64,000 nucleotides of DNA from Rhizoctonia solani. Its lineage: Eukaryota > Basidiomycota > Agaricomycetes > Cantharellales > Ceratobasidiaceae. The stretch is from positions 186,001 to 250,000 of the forward strand of contig NC_057380.1 in the NCBI RefSeq assembly GCF_016906535.1. Direction: 5' to 3'. Below are positions 36,927 to 49,020 of this stretch, piece after piece; positions within the stretch are counted from its first letter, which is position 1; each line of letters opens with the position of its first letter. The notes beneath the pieces were generated by a model. The model did no database searches. It saw only the letters and a program-made list of their open reading frames with translations, and was not told where the DNA came from. The position numbers and the translations under genes were made by a program.

Positions 36927-38906
36927 CTTGCGCTACTTTTCAATAATGAAGCGTATAGTATTGGAGATGGACAAGAGTGAGATGGTTGTGGCAGTCAAGC
37001 GCAAAGATCCATTATGAGTTACGCCACTTGATGCTGAGTCAGCCTAGTATCTTCAAAAGGAAATTCCAATGTGGCAAAAAAATCCATTGGAGCTCGGTAC
37101 CGGCTCTCAATCCAACCCTGTACTGAGAGACACCATGAATTCTCTCACATAACATAGTGCCCTCTGGAATAGGTTTTGTGAAAAGCCAAGTAGAGCTGGT
37201 GTTGATGTTTATAGCTAACGATTGCGTGGATGAACTCCTATTACACCATTCGCTCCTTGCGAGGTTACTTATTTGGAGAAGTTAAGATAATGATACTAGG
37301 ATGTATCCACATTCGGCGTTGGAGGTATAAAGCATCCACCCAACACGATAGGAACAGTTTCTCCGTCGAATAATATATCCAGGCCTCCCTCTTTATCAAG
37401 TTGTTCAGCAATTATTTCATCGTGTTGGCGGTCCTCAGACACATATCTCAATACTTAACGAGTCTAATGAGTTGATCAAATGACGTGTCCGTGGGAGAAC
37501 TTATCCTCCGCCAGCTCGTTCGCGTTGGCCATGAGACCGAGACCGCGAGTCTGGCTCTCAGATGCGCGACTCAAACCGATTATCATGACCTTGCGGACTG
37601 GCGGATGGCATAGAAACGACACGCAAAGGCGCGAAGGCCGGGTGCAAGACCGATGCGGCATGAACAGGTATTCACGTGACTCCCTTTATGCTCCCGCCAA
37701 GTCGCTGTGTTGCGTCTGTACAGGCTTCGTCGCAAAACGTCCATTTGTGGCTGTTTATTGAGTTTTCGATACTATATTTGGTGTCGGCCCTCTCGTTTAA
37801 TTTAGAATAAACTTGAGATCTCGAGATACTCCACTAGAAGTTGTCGAGGTGAAAAAGCAGGCTTGATTTTAGATAAAGACTACCTAAGCTACATTATTTA
37901 CTATTTTGGGAGATTCCTACAGGGGAACACGCAGAGCGGAAGAAGAGACAGTGTAAAATCGATTGTTGAATCACACGCGATCCTAGCGAATCCCTCGTAA
38001 TGCAGATCATTCTTCGCAAATGGACTTGGGGTGATGTGCGGGGTACCCAAACGAGAAACATGGTCTCTTAAATCGTAACATGTACATCTCTGGCTGTCAT
38101 AAAAGGATAGATGAAGATTTATGTTATGGGATGTTGATCAGGGCGTTTACTATTCATGGCAAGAATGAGGTGTCATCTCTTCGATCGAGCTCGTCACTCC
38201 GTCTTGCCTAATACACGAGACGGGCCAATTCACCCGAGTCGCAAGCGAGACTCACACCTGTAGATGCAGTACAGCGAGCATTCCCAGAATCCAAAGTCAT
38301 ATAATTCAATACATTAAGTGAGTAGCAGTTAAGAATCAAGCATATTTCATCTATTCTTTACTCTCTGGGAATCAATCAATCGATCATTCATCCAAGCTCC
38401 ATTGCCACCTGATGAACATATTCAAGTAGCCACAGCGCTTCTCACTCAATAAATTGCAAATTACTCGATTCAATGGAAATCTAGACCCATCCGCTCGCAT
38501 GGTTCTTCGACCCGGCCACTCGGAGCTGCCAAATGATCCCCCGAGTCAGTTCATTTCGCAAAAGCCTTCCCGAGCTGATTGACGCTCGGCCATGTAATAA
38601 ATGTCAACCCAGCAGACCATTTAGAGGATCATGTCTCGCAAGCGTGGTCCGGCGTTTTCCGTCCTTTGGAATTATGATATTGTGCCCATTCGACTTAAAG
38701 CTCAACAATGTTCTTCGTAAAATTTATTGAATAGTGTACACGATTGCTGTCAAAAACCCCAAATCTCTCCTAGATCGATCTTGTTATATATCATGCAGGC
38801 CTGCACTGGAAGGAGCTCGCAATATCGTTGAATTTCTGATTAGACAAATTGGCGGTTCCTGTTAAGCGTGGGATTAGCGACGCATCAATTTTTGTTCCTG
38901 TTGCTT
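36927..38906. other. Intergenic region
   Basis: No gene supported. A 93-codon frame at 37480-37761 is GC-rich and looks random. A TCACGTGA motif lies near 37673. Confidence 0.4.
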
Positions 38907-39524
38907 TCACTTGCCATTGTGAACCAACCATCCTCCAGGGTTCGTACCCTTACAGTCCCACTCGCTAGAAAGTCGAGTTGAAAAAAAATCTCTAGTTTCG
39001 ATCAGTTTACGCACCTCCAGAGTAAGCATGCTAGTCCCTTGTCGGGACCGAAGCTGGTGACCTTGTCGCTGAACTCGGTTCCAAAGTTCACGCATTGATT
39101 ATCTCTATAAATAGAAAGTTCATAAGGTCAATCCCTTCGCTAGATAGAAGAAAGGAGAACTCACTTGAAACCAGCAACATAGAGCTACCAATGAGTTGTT
39201 GAGTACATTTCCGCTATCATAGTTCATAGCATACTCACACACCGACCCTTCCAATCCGCATCTGTGCAAAAGTAGACTCCTCCCGAAACGGCCGCCGCTG
39301 CAGGTCTCTATCATTCAATTTATAAGTAGCCATGGTTCGAATCGGCATAAAATACTTACACCAGGTGTGGGCTTGATCACGTTACTGGGATCCAGCTGGG
39401 CGGGTGTGGTAGTCTTCCCGTCCCATCCAAGAGCGAATTTCCAGTCTTCACCCCGAGCGAACCAGAGAGAAGGAACGCAGAGAGCAACGCTCGCAACTGA
39501 TAGCAGGCTCAAAGTAAGACGCAT
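38907..39524 (-). CDS. Small secreted cysteine-containing protein, crystallin-like
   Basis: Five short exons on the minus strand (39524-39360, 39307-39239, 39184-39165, 39104-39015, 38964-38907) join in phase and give 133 aa. It starts with a signal peptide (MRLTLSLLSVASVALCVPS). The mature part has GGVYFCTDADWKGRC, DNQCVNF and SFGPDKGLACLLW, a pattern of aromatic residues, Asp/Gly turns and five cysteines seen in fungal small secreted proteins with a beta/gamma-crystallin-like fold. It would be extracellular, and an effector or antimicrobial role is only a guess. Exon 3 is just 20 nt. A TATA box on this strand lies at 39579-39573. Confidence 0.78.
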
Positions 39525-39572
39525 GATAATATAGATTTATACGATGGGAGATACATGTATGCACGCAGGTCG

Positions 39573-39579
39573 TTTTATA
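39573..39579 (-). promoter_or_regulatory. TATA box of the small secreted protein
   Basis: TATAAAA on the minus strand, 49 bases upstream of ATG 39524. Confidence 0.55.
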
Positions 39580-40521
39580 GGCCATTTTCCATCATCGTTC
39601 GGCATGGACTCACTCACCTACCAAGGGAGCCCGGCCCGAACGGAGATCCCTACTTGGGTAGTATACGGTGTGGCTATGTTACACCCGGACGAGTCGGGCA
39701 GGATTGGTAGGAGAGGACTGGAAAGGCGGTCTCCATATAGTATTTTCGAGAATTCGAAGCTGCCTTGTTTATTGGCCCTACTATAATGGGTGTGCCCCTA
39801 AAGTACGTGCATGCGTTCGATGGTACGGGGTATATGTTCCACGCGTCGAATAGCCGCCAAAGGGGTAAGCTGTACACTGTGTGCTTAGCCGGTTAGTGCT
39901 GCAATTGGTGATCAGAGGGGCGGTGAACGAGTGACCAGGGCGAACATTCTCAGGGTCAAATCATCCGGAGAAATGAAAGGTGATCGCGTGGACCATTATG
40001 ATCAGTTGGGTTTTCATCATCACGGCAGTTGGAATGCCCTAGTGGAACCTGTGTATATATATGGCATGATGGTGATCTATCTACGCATATATTACTCAAA
40101 GCACCTAAAATATCTTGATGAATTTGATTGAGAGCTAGGCCATAACTCATACGTATTGAGATACAGAAACAAGGACTTTTGTCATTTTAATCCGCTTCCG
40201 ACCAGTAATCTTTTGCTTGACCTAATTACCGTTCTTTAGTCCCTATTCACCGATCTAATACAACTGTAGTTTATTATTGATCAAAGCTGTGCGCTCAAAA
40301 TTGGTATGCAAAGTCAACTCGAAAGTTGGGGTCATCCATGACCTCACATGGCACTCGATATTGATGAGGTACTCTCCACCAAACTTTAGGCATGCGTCAT
40401 TACCACTGTTCAAAAAAGCTTTACTCAACTCTTTCCATCATAGCAAGATAGGCAGTTATGCCACTGTTCAAAAACGAAATTTTTAATTGTAAAAACAAAC
40501 AGAACCTTTCAACAAGTTCAT
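39580..40521. other. Intergenic region
   Basis: No gene supported. The word CCACTGTTCAAAAA occurs near 40402 and again near 40460. Confidence 0.4.
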
Positions 40522-41270
40522 CTATGCCATAGGGTACAGTATCCTTTCAACCAATATTGTAATTTGGTGGCGGCTAGGGTAAGAATAAAATTGGGATTTA
40601 TATCCAAGCAGCTTCCAGTAGGTGCGATAATGGTCCCCCAGTTCGCGTTTCAACACATGCTGTACCGCAGCGTTAAGATAAAACTCGTCAAAGGTCGATG
40701 CTCCATCTGGCAAACGCAAACAATTGAACGGGTATCTGTGAATAAGCTCTGAACCGATCGGGGCAGCCCTCCAATTGGCGACTCCAACTATTTTCATAGC
40801 TAAGGAACAAACCTTTTCAACACATGCATAACACGGTACAACACCTTTGCTCACCCTGGATCTTCTTGGTCACTCGTATGTACATATGTACCCAGAAAGG
40901 CCAAGTGCCACTCGCTGGGTTTCATAAGTGCGACATAGGGTAACGTCAAAGCGTCAATCGCATACGCTAACCCATCGAGTTGATAAAAGACGGCATCTTC
41001 CCGTAGGTTGGCCATCATAGATTCGCGCGTTGCGTCGAGGGGGATTTGGTTGTAGGACAGAGGAAGTACTGTATATCCTCTCAAATACTTTTGGATAATC
41101 CGGAATAGATGTGGATCGCGGGGAATGTCCAGCTGGAGAGTTTTGCCTTCCCGAAAATCGCCCAAGAATGACATGGTGAAGTAGTTTGGGCTGTCGAATC
41201 CGATCTGAGACTGTGTTAGTTGAAACGGCTCGCCACCGACTACGACTTGATAGGTACTTTGGCTAGTCAT
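40522..41270 (-). CDS. BTB/POZ domain protein, family member 4, splice uncertain
   Basis: Exon 1 starts at ATG 41270 (MTSQSTYQVVVGGEPFQLTQ) and carries the BTB/T1-like domain: FLGDF, DPHLFRIIQKYLRGY and NLREDAVFYQLDGLAYAI. The tail exon, ending at 40522, has WKLLGYKSQ and ITILVERI, like member 5. The expected donor after CCAG has an extra G (CCAGGGTGAG instead of CCAGGTAAG). Using GTGAGC gives phase 2, while the acceptor at 40799 needs phase 1. An alternative donor (GTACAT near 40902) would restore the frame but drop conserved residues. It may be frameshifted or mis-spliced. Confidence 0.7.
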
Positions 41271-41631
41271 GAGGGGAGCTCTGGATGAATGTTGAGCGGG
41301 AGAGTGCTGAGTATAGCCACTCAAAGGGCACAGCTATACTATACCCTCGATCAGGTGATCATAGCTTCTCAAGCAAAACAAAACAATCCCTGCATCAGAT
41401 GTGGCGGGGGTGACCTTGCTTAGTCCAGCAAAGATACCAATATATTTAGTATTGTCAAAGCCGTATGAACTCCATGCCAACAGAAGCCTCCGATGGCCGG
41501 ACCTGAGCTGAGCTGTCCTTATATGAGACACCGGCGAATACAAATTTCCTTGATTCATGCATGTACAACTCGCACCTACGTATACGTATACACCCAAATA
41601 GTAAAACAACAAATCACACAATAAATCATGT

Positions 41632-42400
41632 TCATTTTGAAACCGAAGGGAGCCCGATCCGTTCCACCAGGATAATGTTCAGATAACGAAAAGCATCTTC
41701 CTCGTATTCGGACTGGTAGCCAACCAACCGCCAGTGTTTGAGGTACTGTTCTCCTAGTTTCTCCCGCAAAACTTGGTGTACCATAGCCAGAGTATGAAAA
41801 TCGTCGAAATTAGACCCGGAATAAGGGATCTCCAGTTGGTTAAAGGGGGCCCTAGCACGCACTTTTGCTGTGATAGGAGTTGTCTTCCACTCTGTCACTC
41901 CAGTGAACGCCTTGCCTGACAGGGTCGAATTAGCAGGAGAAGTACAGGGCTGCGCGGACCGGTTGCTTACCTGGAACTTCCAGAGTTGTGCGAATATTGG
42001 TAGGAAGGTATATACCAAGAAAAGCAAGATATCGCTCGTTTAACTTCATGGTATCGACATAAGGAATCAATATGGAATCCACACGATGAACGAGTCCATC
42101 GAGTTGAAAAAATGCAGCATCCGTTCGGATATTATACAGCAGGGTTTTGTCGAGCGCCGCAACCAGCTGCAAAGGCCCACGAGAAACCGGTCGTAATATT
42201 TCGTATCCGGATAGATAGCTGACTATATACTCAAAGACGGCTGGGTCCCGGTTGATGCTCAGACGGCCGGTATGAGCCTCCTGAAAACCGCTTTGGAAAC
42301 ATGTCGAGAAGAAGTTTGGGCTGTCAAACTCGATCTAATCCCTAGTTAAATGCCAGGATTTGTCTTTGATCACCACGGTATAGACATCTTGTTGAGCCAT
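41632..42400 (-). pseudogene. BTB/POZ domain protein, family member 5, premature stop
   Basis: Exon 1 runs from ATG 42400 to 41971 and exon 2 from 41915 to 41632, joined in phase 1 across a 55-nt intron (GTAAGC..TCAG). The layout matches member 4: IEFDSPNFF, RDPAVFEYIVSYLSGY, NIRTDAAFFQLDGLVHRV, HWRLVGYQSEY. An in-frame TAG at 42337-42335 replaces the Gln of the conserved KSQIEFD segment, within the first 20 codons. The next in-frame ATG is after most of the BTB domain. Everything else is intact, so inactivation is recent, or the codon is an assembly error. Confidence 0.78.
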
Positions 42401-42882
42401 GAGGAAATTTGGGGGTGATGTGAGGTGCGGTGGATCAAAGATTGATTGGGGCGAGTTAATGAAACCGGATGCCCCACGAATTTGAAATGTTGCTACCGGC
42501 TGGAAACCATCGGACTATATGCATCCAACATTCTCAGGTGGTTGTAGATGCGAGAGTCCGATGACCAAATTATACTGCTTCAGCGGACAGAAAATACTGA
42601 CCCTTTGGCCCCACGACAAACTTGTGCTTCCAAAACCTCAAGACTCGAGAACCACAACATTACATAAACACTACCCCACATCAGCGCGTGATTATCATTG
42701 GCGAAGCTCAAGCCCCACACTTGGCCTGTATGTATCTGAGTGTCCTTGATATAACGTTTCGAACTACCGTGAAAGGCAGTTTCAGTAACACCGGGAATCC
42801 GCACTCAATTGTGGGCTCCAAAGAACAGATGTGGAAGCGCTTTCCCATCAAATGACGAGACAACTCCAAGACGTTGAGTGGA

Positions 42883-42888
42883 TATATA
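42883..42888 (+). promoter_or_regulatory. TATA box of P450 copy 1
   Basis: TATATA (context GATATATACT) lies 69 bases before ATG 42957. Confidence 0.45.
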
Positions 42889-42956
42889 CTATTAACTACC
42901 ACTCGAAAGCCTTCTTCACGACCTCCATACCAATTTCCTATCCTCAGACCTGCGAA

Positions 42957-45222
42957 ATGTACAAGACATTTGATTTGATCGCCATTGCATTCTTTGTTTT
43001 CGGATTGACACTTCTCCGTACTCTCTGGTACCGTCGCGATCAAAAGCTTAGACGTCCCCCGTCTCCCCCGTCCCTACCGTTTGTTGGGAATCTCTTTTCA
43101 ATGCCCTCTGGCACGGAGCACATTGCGTATATGAAGTTAGGGAAACAGCTCAAGAGTGCGCAATCCTATATTTTTCATAATGTTATACTAACTGTTTGTC
43201 GCCATCCAACAATCCAACAGGTGATATTATTTATCTGAAGATGCTGGGCCACAGCACGATCGTACTAAACTCGTCTCAAGCTGCATACGACCTATTCGAG
43301 AAGCGATCCGCAAAATATTCAGATCGTGCAAATTCTCCTATGGTTAGAGATCCCACACTGTCAGTACCTATCAACAGGTTTCGATTTGTGGTCTCACTCA
43401 TTTACTCTTTGATCGAATTAGACTCAACTGGCCTGGACACCCTGGACTTGTGGGATACAACGATTTATGGCGCTCACACCGACGAATGCTGAACAATTGG
43501 CTCAACGTACGCGCCGCTGTCCAGTTTCACGAATCACATGAACGGCAGGCTCGCGTGTTGCTCGGTCGACTGTTGAATATTTCAAATCGTGATGATCCGT
43601 TTGAGGAAACGGAGAACGATTTCTTCCTGTATGTGCCCTACAATCACGTTATGATAACGATCATTTAATTTGAGTCTAGTGCAATGGCATCTGCAATATT
43701 TCGGTCGGCGTATGGGTATCAACTTCAAGGTATCAACGATCCTTTTTTCCAAGGAGCAAAGGAGGCGATCGAGCATTTGTTTAGTGCTCACATGTATACT
43801 AGTAAGCCATATATTAGTCTTGCTCTATTGGAAATAATAGACTAAGCAATGGGCTTGGGTAGACTTTTGGGTTAATATATTTCCGGCGCTCTCTTACGTT
43901 CCAGACTGGTTTCCAGGGGCGGGTTGGAAGCGCACTGCTCGAGAGTGGAGAGAACAAAAGGATTGGATATTAAACAGTACACTAAAATGGACTAAGGATC
44001 AAGTTGTAAGTGTCCCTAAACTTGTGTCACTAGATGGATTGAGCAACACATCCGTAGGCCTCCGGTTCAGCCGAACCTTCGATTCTTGGCGCCTTGTTGG
44101 ACCATAAAATTACTTCAAAATGGACACAAGAGGATAGGGATTATCGACTGAAGGAGCTTGGAATGGTCTTATACTCGGGTATGTGACCGATTTATTCTCA
44201 AGTTCATCAAATTGAATCAAGTCCATCGGACTCTTTAGGTGGCACTGATACTGTGAGTACGAGCGAAACCAACTTGATTCTCATGGTTTGAATATTCAAA
44301 TTTCCCAGTCGTCAAACGTTTTAGTCAAGTTTGTTGCTGCCATGGTATTAAATCCGCATGTACAAGCAAAAGCCCAACAGGAGATCGACGCAGTACTTGG
44401 CCCCATGAAACTCCCAAAAGTTGAAGATGAAGAGCGCTTGCCCTATGTACGCAACCTCATTCTGGAGACCTTACGGTGGCATCCTGTGCTTCCAACTGGT
44501 AGGTACTAGTCTTACTTGGGCGTACACAGCATAACTCAAACTAGGCTTTGGGATTATTATAGCTGTTCCTCATGTGTGTTATGAAGACGATGTCTACCGA
44601 AATTATGATATTCCAAAAGGCACCGTCCTGTGAGTCAAGCCCATAGTAAGCTACCTCAGTCAGGTATCTCACTTGCCGCCATAAAACGGCCACAGGATAG
44701 GAAATATATGGTTAGTCATTTTCAGAGAAGGAGTGTTTGCGGGGATGAACTAATAACTTCAAATCCTTCTAGGGCCATGAGTCGCGATGAAAGTATATAC
44801 AAGGATCCAGAGGTATTCAACCCTGATCGATTCCTGGATCCAAACGTACCTCCATTGCCCGGGTTTGGATGGGGCAGACGGTGAGTGAAAAATTGCACAC
44901 GATTGTGTCTAACGCTTTTTGTTCTCGGAGACAGCAAGTGTCCCGGATCGTACTATGCACAGGCCGCGGTGTTCGTTTCTATTACTTCTCTCCTTGCCAT
45001 GTTCACTTTCGAGAAGAAGCGTGATTCGAATGGACAGGAAATTATACCGAATATCGAGGATAGGTCCAACTCTATGACACTGTATGTCATTTAGCTTTAT
45101 ATCTGTATTTCATCTAACCAAGCGGTCGAAATAGTGGTCTGAAACCATTCGATTTCAAGTTCTCCCCTCGGTCCGAACAACACCGACAATTTGTTGAGGG
45201 TTTAGTCCCTGTTCCTAAGTGA
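42957..45222 (+). CDS. Cytochrome P450 monooxygenase, copy 1, intact
   Basis: A membrane-anchored heme-thiolate monooxygenase, substrate unknown. Thirteen exons (42957-43155, 43221-43359, 43422-43628, 43680-43801, 43863-44005, 44058-44178, 44239-44252, 44309-44498, 44563-44629, 44696-44710, 44773-44880, 44935-45081, 45135-45222) give 519 aa. It has an N-terminal anchor (LIAIAFFVFGLTLL), a basic then Pro-rich hinge (RRPPSPPSLPFVGN), the I-helix GGTDT, ExxR (Glu368-Arg371 in ETLR), FNPDRF (PERF-like) and heme motif FGWGRRKCPG with Cys444. Two micro-exons are only 14 and 15 nt. It is the first of three tandem paralogues and resembles the O-methylsterigmatocystin oxidoreductase-like group common in Agaricomycetes. 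Confidence 0.93.
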
Positions 45223-45497
45223 AAGTCACTCCTGAACGCAAGCCGCTGAATGTATATATCTATCTGCCCTTGAATATGAGTTGTGTTTATAAAGTGGTAA
45301 TTCGATCCGCTCGCTATCTCTACCTAGATAACCCTGTTCAGACTCAATTTTCTCTCTACGGTAACAGGGGACAGTTTCTATTTCATTAGCACTTATGCTC
45401 TGTTTTATTTGTACCTATAGGTCGTAAAGAAAGTGCTTGTCACCAATATGGCGGGAACGAGGAGGGAGGGGATAATGAGGCTGGCGGTGAAGAAGAT

Positions 45498-46431
45498 GCT
45501 CAAGCGTGGACCGAGGTGGAGCTCGAAGTGCCCTAGACACAGGAACGGCGGCGTCTGCTAATGGGGGATGCAACTAACAGAACTTGCATCTTGTATAGCG
45601 CCAGGAGCGCTCTCAGTTCTATGTGCCAAACTGAGGATTGAAATGAAAGCTCGGAAGAGCATGTTCCAGGTTAGCCTTTCTCCCTGCCATTGATCTGGCG
45701 ATCGCCCAAGCGCAGTCAGCGCTCAGTCAACACGTGTGCTTGCAAGTCAGTTACTATCGGCGGTGCCGGCGCTCAATTTGTGTAACGGATAGGCTGTGAG
45801 TCAAGTACATAACAAAAATGAAAATATCCTTGCCGAGGTGTAAAAATCCGGTGGACTGCATGTAATCTAACTTTTTATAGCGCGCTATGTATATAACACT
45901 CAATTGAACTCGGATAAGTACTTAGCTGACCTAGACTGTGACTTTGAGTAACACCTCTAACCGAATCTTAAACTAATACTAATATTGGGCATTGGCATCT
46001 ATTGATTCTCTAAAAATGAATGTCTATGGTGGTGGATTTGCTTGCAATATTCGCCAAGTCGCAGGATAGCGCGAATGATACCATTTCTATACGTATACGT
46101 GGGGCACTGATCCTACCTAATTTATTGATGGCGTACGATAAACATTCATTATATATCAACCTACCAAATCGTTGATACAGTATGTGATATCACAATGACG
46201 TATATGAAGTAACCCCATATAACTACTTCGAGGTCGGATACTATTGCACGCGTGCTCCTCCGGCTTCCGAAATGGCTTGATTAATTAGATTATTACGTCA
46301 AGTCGCGCTGACTGTAAATTGGCACGTGGTCATCTTCTTATGTTCGGTAGATAAGTTATCTAGTGAGCGGCGCCCTTCTCCACTATTCTACAGGGCTGGT
46401 CGCTGAACCTTTCCGTTTTACAGCCTTCACA
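45498..46431 (+). repeat. Tandem-duplicated upstream segment, copy 1
   Basis: This stretch before P450 copy 2 is closely similar to 49021-49711 before copy 3. The last 170 bp before each ATG are nearly identical (for example GGCACGTGGTCATCTTCTTA). Copy 1 holds an extra internal segment of roughly 240 bp (about 45935-46175) absent from the other copy. No gene is seen in it. Confidence 0.8.
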
Positions 46432-48715
46432 ATGGAACAACTACTCAAATCGGCTTATATCACACTACTCGCATTTGGATTGGTATTTCTCTACGCTCTT
46501 CGCCATGGTCGGGGCCGAAAGCTTAAGCATCCACCATCCCCTCTTTCCTTACCATTTGTTGGGAATCTATTCTCAATACCATCAGGTCCAGAACATACCG
46601 CATACAGGAAGTTAAGCCACCAACTTAACAGTGAGCTCTCTCATTTGCAAGAAACTGTTAGACCAATTGTTTTTGATCTAACTGCCAAATAGGTGATATT
46701 ATCTACCTGAAAGTGATGGGCTATAGTACGATTATCCTCAATTCAGCTCAAGCTGCATCAGATCTCTTCGACAAACGATCTTTCAAGTATTCAGATCGTA
46801 CCAACGCTCCCATGGCTACAGATCCTACATTGTTAGTACTTACTGGAAGTCCTGTGTGCGTGCATTGGCTGATTGTCCTCCCACCATATTAGACTTAATT
46901 GGCCAGGACATCCTGCGTTTGTTGGATACAATAATCTATGGCGTTCCTATCGAAGAATGGTCAATCACTGGTTCAATGCTCGTGCCGTAACACAATTTCA
47001 CCAATATCATGAGCAGCAGACCGTCACGCTGCTTCAGCGACTATTGAAAATCTCAAAGCAGGATAGTGTTTTCGAAGGAGCTCGGGTAGAGTTTTTATTG
47101 TAGGTATCTTCAATGGTAGATCGAAGACGAGCTACCAATGGATTAAATACTAGTGCAATGGCATCCGGCATATTCCAGTCGGCATATGGATACCAACTTC
47201 AAGGTCTCGATGATCCATTCTTCAAGTCAGCACAAGAAGCGCTGGAGAATCTTTGCAGCGCTCAAATGTATACAAGTAAGGCTTAATTTAATATTGATCT
47301 ATCGAAACCGTGTAATCTTACATTTTGTCCAGACTTCTGGGTCAACATATTTCCGGCGCTGTCTTATGTGCCCGACTGGTTTCCCGGGACAGGCTGGAAG
47401 GGCACCGCCCGTAAATGGAGGGAACAGAAGGACAAGGCTCTTAATAGTACATTTCAATGGACAAAAGAACAGGTGGTACGTCACATTGAATCAGGGGTAT
47501 CAACCAGGTGATCACTTTGGCTGTAGGCTGCGGGATCGGCCAAGCCATCAATTGTTGGCGCATTATTAAATCACCATCTAACTTCCAAATGGGCACAAGA
47601 TGATAGGGAATACCGTCTAAAGGAACTCGGGATAAACTTATTTGCTGGTGCGTGTTGCAAAGTGGTCTTATTCTCAAAGGGGTTATTTGAAGCTGAGAGT
47701 TTCTCATATCCACATGGCCGCCAGGTGCTACTGAGACCGTAAGTGCCACTTCAATTGGGTTTGATAACCATCTAAATTCTACTTCAGTCCGGACATACAT
47801 TGCTTGGATTTGCGACAGCGATGGTGCTAAACCCAGAGATTCAAGCTAAAGCTCAAAATGAGATCGATGATGTCATTGGTTACTTAAGGCTACCAAAAGT
47901 AGAAGATCAATCACGGCTACCTTACGTGCGGAACCTAATACTAGAAACACTGAGATGGCACCCGGTACTCCCAATCGGTTAGTATTGTTCATTATCACTA
48001 TATGTGTCCATTATTCACAAATAAGTCTTTTTTTGGTAGCCATACCGCATGTATGCTATGAAGATGACGTTTACCGGGACTATGACATCCCAAAAGGTAC
48101 AGTCCTGTGAGTCAAATGACAACAGTTGAAAGTTTTCTACAATTGAATATTATTAACTATTACTAGGATAGGAAACCTTTGGTTAGTAATTCGACTTGCA
48201 AAAATTATACCAAAACTAATATGAATCCCAAACATCAACAGGGCCATGAGTCGCGACGAAGCTTCATACAAGGACGCAGACATATTCGACCCTGATAGAT
48301 TTCTGGATCCAAAAGTACCTTTGTTCCCGGCGTTTGGCTGGGGAAGACGGTGAGTTGACCAGTACTTGAAGACAAATCAGATGTCAAGAATCCACTCTTG
48401 GTGTAGTAAATGCCCCGGCTCGTATTATGGGCAGGATTCGATCTTCATGGCTATAGCTTCCCTGCTTGCAACTTTCACGTTCAAGAAGAAGCTTGATTCA
48501 AATGGGCACGAAATTCTACCAAAAGTAGAATATGGGTCAAATTCGCTAAATCTGTATGCCACTCATCATTTCATTCAACTCATCTCTTGTTCATCTGGCT
48601 GACCTGTGGAATCAGAGGACTGAAGCCGTTTGAATTTGTGCTTGCGCCACGCTCGGAGAAGCACGAGCAACTTATTCTTGACTTATCTTCAAATCTTGCT
48701 TCAGCGCGCAATTAA
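46432..48715 (+). CDS. Cytochrome P450 monooxygenase, copy 2, intact
   Basis: Same 13-exon pattern as copy 1: exon 1 is 46432-46630, the early exons are 46693-46831, 46893-47099, 47154-47275, 47333-47475, 47527-47647, the 14-nt exon is 47725-47738, then 47788-47977, and the last two are 48407-48553 and 48616-48715. About 523 aa. N-terminal anchor ITLLAFGLVFLYAL, hinge KHPPSPLSLPFVGN, I-helix GATET (Glu in place of the usual Asp), ETLR for ExxR, FDPDRF, and heme motif FGWGRRKCPG. All joins keep phase and no lesions are seen. Very similar to copy 3, less so to copy 1. Confidence 0.92.
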
Positions 48716-49020
48716 ATATGTCTGCCAATTGCTCTACCGTTTGGTCATTGTTAGCTGGCCATTCCCATGGCGTAATGCCGTGACGCCTTTAATTTCTGTG
48801 TGAAATATTTTGTTGAGGCTTAGTCTCATCTCTCGAGTCTTGGATAAACACGGTCGGGTTGGATGTGTCTGGAGTACAATTGAATATATGCGTGGCTCCT
48901 ATACGGTATAGCAGAGGAGGCACAGAGATATGTCCCTGACTGCATCTACCGCATGTATATAGCACGTACCCGCATACGTAGATATGCATCTCTTTCAACC
49001 ACCTTGTACAATCGTCTCCA

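Noticed and set aside
37480..37761. 93-codon GC-rich frame
   Set aside because: No motif, an equal antisense frame, and no splice or promoter context.
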